Positions 33,854 to 41,577 of a stretch of DNA of 45,090 bases are shown here, in pieces (the first letter of the stretch is position 1; every line of letters begins with the position of its first letter). The stretch lies in NCBI GenBank assembly GCA_963205275.1, contig CAUJIH010000094.1, positions 1 through 45,090 of the forward strand, read 5' to 3'. The notes beneath the pieces are model-generated. The model did not search any database and was not told where the DNA came from. It worked only from the letters and a program-made list of their open reading frames with translations. The position numbers and the translations under genes are program-made. The stretch comes from Verrucomicrobiota bacterium. Lineage in GTDB: Bacteria > Verrucomicrobiota > Verrucomicrobiia > Verrucomicrobiales > DEV007.

Positions 33854-34089
33854 CCGCACAGCCCATGGAACTGGCGTGCCTTTGATGGGTCGGTCTCCAA
33901 GCGCGAGCCTGTCTAGAAAAAGTCTTTCCCTTTCTATCTTCCAACAGGAAGAGATCGCGGATGATTATATGCGACAGGATGCTTCACTGTGATTCATTAT
34001 CATCAAGCGTCTCCTAAAATTTCATCCTCGCGTGGGAGGCGTTCAGGGGATGTCTTTACATTCGCGATCACCCCCTCACATTCACTCTT

Positions 34090-36414
34090 ATGGACCAAGC
34101 TCAACTCAACTGGCTCACCAATTTCATCTGGAACATCGCTGACGATGTCCTGCGCGACGTGTATGTGCGGGGAAAATATCGCGATGTCATCCTGCCGATG
34201 ACCGTTCTGCGCCGCCTCGATGCCGTGCTGGAGCCGACGAAAAAGGCCGTCATGGACATGAAAGCCGCGCTCGACCGCGAGCAGGTGACCAATCAGGAGG
34301 ACGCCCTCCGCGCCGCCGCCGGGCAGGCATTCTACAACACCTCCCCCTTTCTCCTGCGCGACCTCAAGTCCCGCGCCACCCAACAAACGCTCCGCGACGA
34401 TTTTGCCGCCTACCTCGACGGCTTTTCGCCAAATGTGCAGGACATCCTGACCAATTTCGAGTTTCGCAATCAAATCCCCCGCCTCTCGAAAGCCGATGTC
34501 CTCGGCCAGCTCATCGAGAAATTCCTCGATCAGGACATCAACCTCAGCCCCTCCCCGGTGGGCGACAAGCCCGGCCTCGACAACCATTCCATGGGCACGA
34601 TGTTCGAGGAGCTGGTCCGCCGCTTCAACGAAGACAACAACGAGGAAGCCGGCGAGCACTGGACGCCCCGCGATGCCGTCCGGCTCATGGCCAAGCTCAT
34701 GTTCCTGCCCGTCGCCGACAAGATCGAGTCGGGCACCTACCTCCTCTACGACTGCGCCTGCGGCACCGGCGGCATGCTCACCGTGGCCGAGGAAACCCTC
34801 CAACAAATCGCCAAAGACCACGGCAAGCAAGTCGCCACCCACCTCTACGGCCAGGAAATCAACGCCGAGACCTACGCCATCTGCAAGGCCGACCTCCTGC
34901 TCAAAGGCGATGGCTATGCCGCCGATAACATCGTCGGCGGCCCCGAGCACAGCACGCTTTCCAACGACGCCTTCCGCTCCCGCGAGTTCGACTTCATGCT
35001 CGCCAACCCACCCTACGGGAAAAGCTGGAAAAGCGACCTCGAGCGCATGGGCGGAAAAAAGGACATCAGAGACCCGCGCTTCGTCATCCAGCACGCCGAC
35101 GAGCCGGATTTCTCGCTCCTCACCCGCTCCAGCGATGGCCAGATGCTCTTCCTGGCCAACATGCTCAGCAAGATGAAGCACGACACCTCGCTGGGCAGCC
35201 GCATCGCCGAGGTGCACAATGGCTCGTCCCTCTTCACCGGCGATGCCGGGCAGGGCGAGAGCAACATCCGCCGCTGGATCATCGAGAACGACTGGCTGGA
35301 GGCCATCGTCGCCCTGCCGCTCAATCTCTTCTACAACACCGGCATCGCCACCTACGTCTGGGTGCTCACCAATCGCAAGCCAAAGCACCGCCAGGGCAAA
35401 GTCCAGCTCATCGATGCCACCCAGTGGTTCCGCCCGCTGCGGAAAAACATGGGCAAAAAGAACTGCGAACTTTCGCCCGAGGACATCCAGCGCATCTGCG
35501 ACGCGTTCCTGGCCTTTGAAGAAACCCCGCAATCGAAAATCTTCCCCAATGCCGCCTTCGGATATTGGAAAGTCAAAGTCGAGCGCCCGCTGCGCCTCCA
35601 CAGCCAGCTCACCCGCCAGCGCATCGAACCCCTGCGCTATGCCAGCGGAGAGGAGGACATCCGCGCCGCCCTGCACGACCAACTCGGCGACGCCCTCTTC
35701 GAGAACTTCGTCTCCGTGCGCAAGAAACTCGAAAAACTCCTCGATGATTGGGGAAAAGCCGACGAGGACGACACCGAGGAAGACGCCAGCACCCGTTCCT
35801 CCGGCCTCCCCGAAAAGAAGAAAAAGAAACTGCTCGATCCGGGCACATGGAAACGGGACGCCATGCTGGTGGAAACAGCCGCCAAACTGCGCGACACCCT
35901 CGGCGGAGACCTCTTCACCGACCACAATCTCTTTCTCGAAAAGGTGGAGAGCGCCCTGAAATCCCTCCGCATCAAGCTCACCGCTCCCGAGTTCAAGCAA
36001 ATCATCGCCGCCGTCAGTTGGCGCGATGAATCCGCCGCGCCAGTCATCAAAAAAATCCACAAACCCGGCAAGACAACGCCCGACCCGCTCCACGGACGCT
36101 ACGAAATTCCAGTCCACGGAAAACGCGCTGTCGTCGAATACGAGCCCGACAGCGAGCTGCGCGACTACGAGCAAATCCCCTTGCTGGAGGACGGCGGCAT
36201 CGAGGCCTTCATCCGCCGCGAAGTCCTGCCCTACACGCCCGACGCCTGGATCGTCGAGGACGATACCAAGACAGGCTACGAAATCAGCTTCACCCGCCAC
36301 TTCTACCAGCCGCCCGCCCTCCGCACCCTCGCCGAGATCAGCGCCGACATCCAAGCCCTGCAGCAGGAAACCGAAGGATTGCTCAGCGAAATCACGAAAG
36401 GAGTCACAAAGTGA
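34090..36414 (+). CDS. hsdM: Type I restriction-modification DNA methyltransferase subunit HsdM
   Basis: 774 residues, longer than the common 500-residue HsdM but normal for the branch with an extended C terminus. The N-terminal helical domain (N-F-I-W-N-I-A-D-D-V-L-R-D, Y-R-D-V-I-L-P-M-T-V-L-R-R-L-D) is typical. The SAM site is Y-D-C-A-C-G-T-G-G-M-L near 220 and the N6-adenine catalytic motif is N-P-P-Y-G-K-S near 306. The C terminus ends in a helix (E-I-S-A-D-I-Q-A-L-Q-Q-E-T-E-G) that would pack on HsdS. It methylates adenine in the host recognition site and is needed for restriction. Codons end strongly in C or G, unlike genes to the left, which suggests transfer. Its stop overlaps the next start (GTGA). 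Confidence 0.95.
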   Translation: MDQAQLNWLTNFIWNIADDVLRDVYVRGKYRDVILPMTVLRRLDAVLEPTKKAVMDMKAALDREQVTNQEDALRAAAGQAFYNTSPFLLRDLKSRATQQTLRDDFAAYLDGFSPNVQDILTNFEFRNQIPRLSKADVLGQLIEKFLDQDINLSPSPVGDKPGLDNHSMGTMFEELVRRFNEDNNEEAGEHWTPRDAVRLMAKLMFLPVADKIESGTYLLYDCACGTGGMLTVAEETLQQIAKDHGKQVATHLYGQEINAETYAICKADLLLKGDGYAADNIVGGPEHSTLSNDAFRSREFDFMLANPPYGKSWKSDLERMGGKKDIRDPRFVIQHADEPDFSLLTRSSDGQMLFLANMLSKMKHDTSLGSRIAEVHNGSSLFTGDAGQGESNIRRWIIENDWLEAIVALPLNLFYNTGIATYVWVLTNRKPKHRQGKVQLIDATQWFRPLRKNMGKKNCELSPEDIQRICDAFLAFEETPQSKIFPNAAFGYWKVKVERPLRLHSQLTRQRIEPLRYASGEEDIRAALHDQLGDALFENFVSVRKKLEKLLDDWGKADEDDTEEDASTRSSGLPEKKKKKLLDPGTWKRDAMLVETAAKLRDTLGGDLFTDHNLFLEKVESALKSLRIKLTAPEFKQIIAAVSWRDESAAPVIKKIHKPGKTTPDPLHGRYEIPVHGKRAVVEYEPDSELRDYEQIPLLEDGGIEAFIRREVLPYTPDAWIVEDDTKTGYEISFTRHFYQPPALRTLAEISADIQALQQETEGLLSEITKGVTK
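36324..36401 (+). repeat. 78-bp direct repeat, copy 1 (inside the 3' end of hsdM)
   Basis: The last codons of hsdM from the A-L-R-T-L-A-E-I-S region to just before its stop. The same 78 bases recur at 37559-37636 with three differences, 1235 bp downstream. The DUF1016 gene lies between the two copies. This copy is the functional one. Confidence 0.92.
36397..36403 (+). promoter_or_regulatory. Ribosome binding site of the DUF1016 gene
   Basis: AAAGGAG lies 7 bases before the GTG at 36411, within the last codons of hsdM. It supports the GTG start and 4-bp coupling to hsdM. A GAAAGGAGT sequence with the same spacing precedes hsdS. Confidence 0.7.
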
Positions 36415-37487
36415 AGAAAAAACAAACGGCCATTTCGCCGGTGGCGGCAGAGGAGAGTGCCTTCTCCGAGGTTCTCCAGCTTATCCAGACGGCTAGACAG
36501 AGAGCCTATCAGGCGGTCAATACCGAACTGGTTTCTCTCTACTGGCAGATTGGAGGATACATTAGCCGCAAATTGGAGTCCGCCGAATGGGGTGATGGCG
36601 TTGTGGACCAGCTTGCCCTGTTCCTCGCCAGAACGCAGCCGGGACTAAGAGGGTTCACACGCCGGAATTTGTTCAGAATGCGCCAATTCTACGAGTGCTA
36701 CTCGGAAAATGAAATTGTGTCAGCACTGCTGACACAATTGCCGTGGACCCACCACCTCATGATTATGGGCTCATGTAAGCGGCATGAGGAACGTGAATTT
36801 TACCTTCGTATGGCGCAGAAAGAGGGTTGGCGCAGCCGGGAACTCCAGCGGCAGATTCAAAGTTGCCTTTTCGAGAAAGCTATCCTCAACCCTCCGAAAG
36901 TCTCGGCAACGCTGCGTCAATGGCATCCGGAGGCGGGGAACCTATTCAAGGACGCCTACTCGCTGGAATTTTTGGGCCTTGCCGACACTCACTCCGAGGC
37001 CGACCTGCATACCGCTCTCCTGAGAAATCTAGGGCGGTTCATCACAGAGCTGGGTCGAGATTTTTGCTTTGTCGGCTCCGAGCATCCCATCCAAGTCGGC
37101 GGCCAGGATTTTGCTCTCGATCTGCTATTTTTTCATCGGGGCATGAACTGTCTCGTCGCCATTGAGCTGAAAGTTCGCGAGTTTCGCCCGGAAGATCTCG
37201 GCAAACTCAACTTCTATCTCGAAGCCCTCGACCGCGACCACCGCAAGCCACACGAAAACCGGTCGATCGGTCTGCTCCTCTGTGCCACGAAAGATAGCGA
37301 AGTCGTCGAGTATGCCCTTAGCCGCACGCTCTCCCCGGCTATGATCGCTGAATACGAAACCCAGCTCCCAGACAAAAAACTTCTCCGCGCCAAGTTGCAT
37401 GAGTTTTACCAATTGCTTGCTTCAGAGGCGGACGACAATGCAGAGTCTCCATCCACCCACCCAAAGCGGAAAACCAAAAATTCTTAG
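36411..37487 (+). CDS. DUF1016/YhcG-family PD-(D/E)XK nuclease
   Basis: 358 residues from a GTG overlapping the hsdM stop. The N-terminal DUF1016 part shows Y-W-Q-I-G-G-Y-I-S, L-R-G-F-T-R-R-N-L-F-R-M-R-Q-F-Y and L-P-W-T-H-H-L. The C-terminal nuclease part has G-G-Q-D-F-A-L-D-L-L-F-F-H-R and V-A-I-E-L-K, giving the D...ExK metal site of the PD-(D/E)XK fold, then P-E-D-L-G-K-L-N-F-Y-L. Such proteins are frequent guests in type I restriction operons. A role in DNA cleavage or in modulating the system is inferred, not shown. The gene is bracketed by the 78-bp repeats and its codon use is milder than that of hsdM, so it probably arrived later. Confidence 0.9.
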   Translation: MKKKQTAISPVAAEESAFSEVLQLIQTARQRAYQAVNTELVSLYWQIGGYISRKLESAEWGDGVVDQLALFLARTQPGLRGFTRRNLFRMRQFYECYSENEIVSALLTQLPWTHHLMIMGSCKRHEEREFYLRMAQKEGWRSRELQRQIQSCLFEKAILNPPKVSATLRQWHPEAGNLFKDAYSLEFLGLADTHSEADLHTALLRNLGRFITELGRDFCFVGSEHPIQVGGQDFALDLLFFHRGMNCLVAIELKVREFRPEDLGKLNFYLEALDRDHRKPHENRSIGLLLCATKDSEVVEYALSRTLSPAMIAEYETQLPDKKLLRAKLHEFYQLLASEADDNAESPSTHPKRKTKNS

Positions 37488-37558
37488 CCATGTTTTCCAG
37501 CGAGCCTCCGCAATTTTCCTCGCATCCCTTGACCCAGGGAGATTGGCCTCCAATACCT

Positions 37559-37636
37559 CACCCTCACAGAGATCAGCGCCGACATCCAAGCCCTGCAGCA
37601 GGAAACCGAGGGATTGCTCAGCGAAATCACGAAAGG
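37559..37636 (+). repeat. 78-bp direct repeat, copy 2 (orphan hsdM 3' end)
   Basis: 75 of 78 bases match 36324-36401. It stops at GAAAGG, where copy 1 continues as AGTCAC; here a palindromic element begins instead. No upstream part of hsdM accompanies it, so this is a remnant, not a second gene. Confidence 0.92.
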
Positions 37637-37638
37637 GT

Positions 37639-37716
37639 CCACAGATTACGCAGATTGACACAGATTATTGATAATATGAAACCAAAGCATCTGTGGAAAT
37701 CTGTGAAATCTGCGGA
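37639..37716 (+). repeat. Palindromic CCACAGATT element, copy 1
   Basis: An imperfect inverted repeat of about 78 bp. The left arm runs CCACAGATTACGCAGATT and onward; the right arm ends AATCTGTGAAATCTGCGGAT. An AT-rich, arm-independent centre separates them. It starts two bases after the orphan hsdM end. Confidence 0.85.
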
Positions 37717-37729
37717 TAAAACAAGAAAT

Positions 37730-37808
37730 CCACAGATTACGCAGATTGACGCAGATTTTGATAAAACACCAAACCAAATAATCTGCGAAAATCTGTGAAA
37801 TCTGTAGA
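37730..37808 (+). repeat. Palindromic CCACAGATT element, copy 2
   Basis: Same structure and orientation as copy 1, from which it is separated by 13 bp. It ends 18 bp before the GxxExxY start codon. The right arm has CTGTAGAT in place of CTGTGGAT. Confidence 0.85.
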
Positions 37809-37826
37809 TAAAATCCCGTTAGCATC

Positions 37827-38195
37827 ATGAGTGACTCGCAAACGTTCGCCATTATCGGAGCGGCCATGACTGTGCATAGCGCCCTTGGTCCTGGCTTTCT
37901 TGAAGCCGTGTATCAGGAGGCACTGGAGCATGAATTCGTCCAATGCGGGATTCCCTATGAGCGGGAAATGGCACTACCGATCCATTATCGAGGGCGCATC
38001 CTGCAAGCAAGCTACCGGGCCGACTTCCTCTGCTATGACGACATCCTCGTGGAACTGAAAGCACTGCAGAAACTCTCCGGCACAGAACATGCGCAAGTCA
38101 TCAATTACCTGAAAGCATCCAAGAAGGAAAAAGCCCTGCTGATCAACTTCGGCGCAGCATCGCTCGAATACAAACGATTCCTATTTTCTCACTGA
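37827..38195 (+). CDS. GxxExxY-family protein (PD-(D/E)XK-like)
   Basis: 122 residues, the normal family length. The name-giving motif is seen as G23-F-L-E26-A-V-Y29, preceded by V-H-S-A-L-G-P. A strand A-D-F-L-C-Y-D-D-I-L-V-E-L-K-A supplies the D...ExK-like residues typical of nuclease folds, and L-L-I-N-F-G near the C terminus is conserved in the family. The biochemical activity of GxxExxY proteins is not established. The gene is squeezed between palindromic elements, 18 bp after one and 3 bp before another, which suggests that gene and repeats travel together. It interrupts the hsdM-hsdS order. Confidence 0.9.
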   Translation: MSDSQTFAIIGAAMTVHSALGPGFLEAVYQEALEHEFVQCGIPYEREMALPIHYRGRILQASYRADFLCYDDILVELKALQKLSGTEHAQVINYLKASKKEKALLINFGAASLEYKRFLFSH

Positions 38196-38198
38196 AAT

Positions 38199-38276
38199 CC
38201 ACAGATTACATTGATGAACCGAATGTTACAAAAAGCACTCTTAGGGAATCTGCGGAAATCTGTGAAATCTGTGGAT
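38199..38276 (+). repeat. Palindromic CCACAGATT element, copy 3
   Basis: Begins 3 bp after the GxxExxY stop. The left arm is partly decayed after CCACAGATTAC; the right arm (AATCTGCGGAAATCTGTGAA and on to GTGGAT) is intact. Same orientation as the other copies. Confidence 0.8.
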
Positions 38277-38288
38277 GAAATAATGGAT

Positions 38289-38317
38289 CCACAGATTACG
38301 CAGATTTTCACAGATTT
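38289..38317 (+). repeat. Palindromic CCACAGATT element, copy 4 (left arm only)
   Basis: Left arm CCACAGATTACGCAGATTTT and following bases, with no right arm. It breaks off just before the hsdS ribosome binding site, so it is a truncated copy. Confidence 0.8.
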
Positions 38318-38321
38318 AATG

Positions 38322-38328
38322 AAAGGAG
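38322..38328 (+). promoter_or_regulatory. Ribosome binding site of hsdS
   Basis: AAAGGAG, 7 bases before the ATG at 38336. The context GAAAGGAGT matches the end of hsdM (36396-36404), consistent with hsdS having once directly followed hsdM. Confidence 0.7.
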
Positions 38329-38335
38329 TAGGGTT

Positions 38336-39808
38336 ATGATCGAAGGACTTCAGCCGTATCCGGAGTATCAGGAGTCGGGGCAGAAATGGCTCGGAAGGGT
38401 TCCCGTGCATTGGGATATCCTCCCGAATCGCGCCCTTTTTGAAGAGGTCAAAGACCGCAATCACCCAAACGAGGAAATGCTGTCCGTAACTATCACGCGA
38501 GGAATCATTCGGCAGAAGGCACTGCTCACAGACACATCCAAGAAAGACAGTTCCAATGTCAACAAAAGCGCTTACAAACTCGTCCAACCCGGTGACATCG
38601 CTTACAACAAAATGCGTGCTTGGCAGGGAGCGGTAGGCGTATCCAGCTATCGCGGCATAATCAGTCCTGCTTATGTTGTGATGCGGCCCCGCAAAGATTG
38701 CACGTCATGGTATTACCATCACCTCTTTCGAACACCGTCATTTGCCAAAGAAGCCGAGCGTTGGTCCTATGGCATCACGTCCGACATGTGGAGTTTGCGA
38801 CCAGAGCATTTTAAGGTCATTTACTCTGTTGAACCTCCCCCCGACGAACAAGCCGCGATTGTGCGGTTTTTGGATCATGCGAACCGGAAGATGGACGGGT
38901 TCATCCGGGCGAAGCGCAAGCTCATCGGGCTGCTCAACGAGCAGAAACAGGCCATCATCCACCGCGCCGTGACCCGTGGGGTGGATCATCCACAGATTAC
39001 GCAGATTTCCGCAGATCAAAATCAAAAAAATCTGTGTCCATCTGCGAAATCTGTGGATAAAAATCTCAAACCCTCCGGCATCCCCTGGCTCGGGGACATC
39101 CCGAAGCATTGGGAAATTTGGCGTATCAGCCGGTTTGGCAAAGTCGGAAACGGTTCAACCCCGTCGCGCTCCAATATGGGATATTGGAGCAATGGAAGTT
39201 ATCCGTGGTTGAATAGCTCGCATGTGAATCGTGGCCTCATTGATAGTGCCGATCAATTTGTGACTGCAACGGCATTACGCGAATGTCACCTTCCAAAAGT
39301 TCAACCAGGAAGTGTGCTCATTGCGATCACTGGTCAAGGAAAGACCCGCGGAATGTCGTCTGTGCTCGACATCGAGGCGACAATCAACCAGCACATCGCT
39401 TATATATCGCTCCGCCTTCCTGTGGTTTCAGTTAAATTCCTCAATCTCAGCTTGGCGGCGGCCTACACAACGCTCCGCGCTCTGAGCGATGATTCGGGGA
39501 GCACGAAGGGTGCGTTGACATGTGAAGATATTAAGAGATTCAAAATCGCCGTGCCGCCGGTTTCTGAACAGGAGGAGATTGTTCGCACGGTTGAGTTGGA
39601 AACCGCCGCCCTCACCGCCGCCATCACCCGCGCCGAGCGGGAAATCGCTCTCATGCAGGAATACCGCACTCGTCTGACGGTGGACGTGGTGACGGGCAAG
39701 CTGGACGTGCGCGCTGCCGCCGCGAAGCTGCCGGAGATCACCGCTGATCCAATGGAGGGGCTGGAAGACGGTCTCCTGGAAGAATCTGAAACGGAGGAAG
39801 ATGAATAA
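38336..39808 (+). CDS. hsdS: Type I restriction-modification specificity subunit HsdS
   Basis: 490 residues. Two target-recognition halves, each introduced by a W-L-G-x-(V/I)-P-x-H-W motif (residues about 19-27 and 250-260) and closed by a conserved helical region (P-P-P-D-E-Q-A-A-I-V-R-F-L-D and P-P-V-S-E-Q-E-E-I-V-R-T-V). Each half reads one part of a split DNA site; the helices set the spacing and bind HsdM. In the linker, where relatives run from H-R-A-V-T-R-G straight to L-K-P-S-G, about 24 residues (P-Q-I-T-Q-I-S-A-D and so on) come from a palindromic DNA repeat that is in frame. The frame is open throughout, so the protein may still work, with an altered linker. Confidence 0.94.
   Translation: MIEGLQPYPEYQESGQKWLGRVPVHWDILPNRALFEEVKDRNHPNEEMLSVTITRGIIRQKALLTDTSKKDSSNVNKSAYKLVQPGDIAYNKMRAWQGAVGVSSYRGIISPAYVVMRPRKDCTSWYYHHLFRTPSFAKEAERWSYGITSDMWSLRPEHFKVIYSVEPPPDEQAAIVRFLDHANRKMDGFIRAKRKLIGLLNEQKQAIIHRAVTRGVDHPQITQISADQNQKNLCPSAKSVDKNLKPSGIPWLGDIPKHWEIWRISRFGKVGNGSTPSRSNMGYWSNGSYPWLNSSHVNRGLIDSADQFVTATALRECHLPKVQPGSVLIAITGQGKTRGMSSVLDIEATINQHIAYISLRLPVVSVKFLNLSLAAAYTTLRALSDDSGSTKGALTCEDIKRFKIAVPPVSEQEEIVRTVELETAALTAAITRAEREIALMQEYRTRLTVDVVTGKLDVRAAAAKLPEITADPMEGLEDGLLEESETEEDE
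38990..39057 (+). repeat. Palindromic CCACAGATT element, copy 5, in frame inside hsdS
   Basis: Left arm CCACAGATTACGCAGATTTC, right arm ATCTGCGAAATCTGTGGAT, about 68 bp in all, with the same orientation as the other copies. It is translated as P-Q-I-T-Q-I-S-A-D-Q and following residues between the two halves of HsdS, without a stop or frameshift. Confidence 0.88.
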
Positions 39809-39852
39809 GCGCTTGGTTTGCCAGCCGGAGGGCTTATCCTGAGCAGAGGAAA

Positions 39853-41010
39853 ATGAACCTGACCCTTGAGCCACAGACGATACGCTGGGCCCGCGAGCGT
39901 GCGGGGCTGGAGGTGCCTGTCCTGGCCAAGAAGCTGGGGGTGAAGCCGGAACGACTTGAGGAGTGGGAGCAAACCGGAAAATTGCCCTACAAGAAGGTGG
40001 AGTTGCTGGCAGCGAAAACCCACACGCCCTTTGGCCAATTGTTTCTCAAGGAACCGCCGGAAGAGAAGCTGCCGATCCCCGATTTTCGCACGCTGGGGGA
40101 CGCTCCGGTTCCGCGTCCGAGCCCCGATTTGCTGGAAACCATCCTGTTGATGCAGCGTCGCCAGGCGTGGATGCGGGAATTCCTGCGGGAAGAGGAGGAA
40201 GAACCACTGGAGTTCGTCGGCAGCGTAACGACTTCCGCTCGCCCGGAAATCGTGGCAGGCGAGATGAGGCGGGTGCTGGGCTTTGCCGATGGCTGGGCAG
40301 CGGGGGAGCGCACATGGACGGATGCCCTGATGCGCCTGCGGCAACGTATGGAGGCGGCGGGCGTCATGACAGTGATCAATGGCGTGGTGGGCAATAACAC
40401 CCACCGCAAGCTGGATCCGGAAGAGTTCCGGGGCTTCGCGCTGTGCGATGCCTATGCGCCGCTGCTCTTCCTGAACGGATCGGATGGCAAGGCCGCGCAG
40501 ATGTTCACGCTCGTCCATGAATTTGCCCACCTGTGGATTGGCAGGGACGGGGTTTCCAATTTTGAGGCGCTCCAGCCGCAGCCTCATTCGGTGGAACAAT
40601 GGTGCAACGCTGTGGCGGCGGAGTTTCTCGTGGCCGGGCACGAACTGCGGCAGGTGTGGCCGCAGGTGCGGACGGCGGACGAGCCGTATCAGGAATTGGC
40701 GCGTCGCTTCAAGGTGAGCGCGTTGGTTGCGGCCCGGCGGGTTCTCGATCTGGGGCTGATCCGTCGGACGGAATTTCTCGACTTCTGGAATGCCTATCAG
40801 GAGGATGAGCGGCGAGGACAGGAGCAAAAGCAGTCTAAAGGAGATTTTTGGGCGACGCAAAATGTGCGCATCGGTTCTCGCTTTGGGGCCGCTGTGGTGC
40901 GCTCGGCGCGGGAGGGAAAGCTGCTCTACCGCGAGGCCTACCATCTCACCGGCTTGTCCGGAACCACCTTCGACCGCTTCGCAGAAAAACTCGGATTCCA
41001 GCCGCGATGA
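39853..41010 (+). CDS. XRE-family regulator fused to ImmA/IrrE metallopeptidase
   Basis: 385 residues. An N-terminal helix-turn-helix spans about 11-55 (W-A-R-E-R-A-G-L, L-A-K-K-L-G-V, L-E-E-W-E). The C-terminal part is the ImmA/IrrE (DUF955) peptidase with zinc motif H222-E-F-A-H226 in F-T-L-V-H-E-F-A-H-L-W and a downstream C-N-A-V-A-A-E-F-L-V-A segment that supplies the third ligand. These fused proteins repress a promoter and may cut a regulator or antitoxin. The stop overlaps the next ATG (ATGA) and the next gene encodes a DUF4411 PIN protein, a recurrent toxin-antitoxin-like pair. It lies between hsdS and hsdR, 44 bp after hsdS. A GAGGAAA stretch precedes the ATG. Confidence 0.9.
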   Translation: MNLTLEPQTIRWARERAGLEVPVLAKKLGVKPERLEEWEQTGKLPYKKVELLAAKTHTPFGQLFLKEPPEEKLPIPDFRTLGDAPVPRPSPDLLETILLMQRRQAWMREFLREEEEEPLEFVGSVTTSARPEIVAGEMRRVLGFADGWAAGERTWTDALMRLRQRMEAAGVMTVINGVVGNNTHRKLDPEEFRGFALCDAYAPLLFLNGSDGKAAQMFTLVHEFAHLWIGRDGVSNFEALQPQPHSVEQWCNAVAAEFLVAGHELRQVWPQVRTADEPYQELARRFKVSALVAARRVLDLGLIRRTEFLDFWNAYQEDERRGQEQKQSKGDFWATQNVRIGSRFGAAVVRSAREGKLLYREAYHLTGLSGTTFDRFAEKLGFQPR

Positions 41011-41531
41011 GTGCTACACCGCCGATCTATCTTATCGATGCGAATGTGCTGATGCAGGCACACCGGCTGTATTACGCCTTCCCGATCTGTCCTGGATTTT
41101 GGGATTTTCTATTGCAGCAACATCGGGCTGGACGCGTCCTCAGCCTGGACCGGGTGCATGCTGAGATCACTCAGGGTGATGCGCTCTACGATTGGGTGAA
41201 AAAGTCCGCCCCAACTACCTTGTTCGCATCGACACAAGACGCCAACATTGCTCACCACTTTGGCAGATTGGCGGGATGGGTGCAGGAGAATGCCCAAATC
41301 ACCCCTGCAGCGAAGGATGAGTTCGCCCGCGTGGCAGACGGATGGCTGGCAGCTTACGCCATGATCTATCCGAATCATATCGTGGTAACGATGGAAGAAC
41401 GAGCCGACGGAGCGAGAAAAAAGGTTCCCTTGCCAAACTTGTGCTTGAAATTTGACATCCCTTACACCGATTCTTTCACGATGATCAGAGAGTTGGGAGG
41501 GCGGTTCGGCCTGGAAAACGGGAACTTATGA
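41007..41531 (+). CDS. DUF4411 PIN-domain protein, likely toxin partner
   Basis: 174 residues from the ATG at 41007, which overlaps the upstream stop by 4 bp; a longer frame from 40848 runs inside the peptidase gene and is rejected. It starts Y-L-I-D-A-N-V-L-M-Q-A, the first metal-binding strand of PIN RNases (Asp11), and later has I-V-V-T-M-E-E-R and K-F-D-I-P-Y-T-D, as in DUF4411 proteins. The expected activity is RNA cleavage held in check by the XRE/ImmA partner, by analogy only. Its stop codon sits within the ATGA of an hsdR start copy, so before the AlbA_2 insertion it probably led directly into hsdR. Confidence 0.87.
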   Translation: MSATPPIYLIDANVLMQAHRLYYAFPICPGFWDFLLQQHRAGRVLSLDRVHAEITQGDALYDWVKKSAPTTLFASTQDANIAHHFGRLAGWVQENAQITPAAKDEFARVADGWLAAYAMIYPNHIVVTMEERADGARKKVPLPNLCLKFDIPYTDSFTMIRELGGRFGLENGNL

Positions 41532-41577
41532 GAACCGACACCACAGAAAAGGGTCTAGAAACGCTGATCATGCGGCA
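41514..41577 (+). repeat. 64-bp direct repeat, copy 1 (end of DUF4411 gene plus orphan hsdR start)
   Basis: Covers the last codons of the DUF4411 gene (E-N-G-N-L, stop) and the first 16 hsdR codons. It matches 43188-43251 at 62 of 64 positions, 1674 bp away. Confidence 0.93.

Larger units (their letters stand above)
33683..34089. other. 407-bp gene-free interval before hsdM
   Basis: No convincing protein gene lies here. It holds a short hairpin (33717-33740) and a decayed tRNA-like sequence (about 33777-33853). The last 200 bases must carry the promoter of the restriction operon, but no good -35/-10 pair stands out and no Shine-Dalgarno site precedes the hsdM ATG. It marks the change from the left-hand base composition to the GC-rich codon use of hsdM. 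Confidence 0.6.
37488..37826. other. Gene-free interval with an hsdM remnant and two palindromic repeats
   Basis: This 339-bp stretch holds about 70 bases of no recognisable content (37488-37558), the second copy of the hsdM 3' end (37559-37636) and two palindromic elements (37639-37716 and 37730-37808). No intact gene is present. Reading the remnant in the hsdM frame gives L-T-E-I-S-A-D-I-Q-A-L-Q-Q-E-T-E-G and continues into the repeat until a stop. Confidence 0.8.

Noticed and set aside
34003..36354. A 783-codon open frame on the minus strand opposite hsdM
   Set aside because: It is the mirror of hsdM, produced by strong C/G-ending codon use. Its translation is a low-complexity Glu/Val/Ala/Gly/Leu-rich string with no domain, and hsdM motifs are unmistakable.
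37639..38317. CRISPR array suggested by the repeated CACAGATT sequences
   Set aside because: The units are palindromic elements of about 78 bp that flank genes. There are no regular unique spacers, no leader and no cas genes in the window.
39463..40944. A 493-codon open frame on the minus strand across the end of hsdS and the XRE/ImmA gene
   Set aside because: It spans two well-supported genes in antisense and has a His/Arg/Pro/Gln-rich composition without recognisable motifs.
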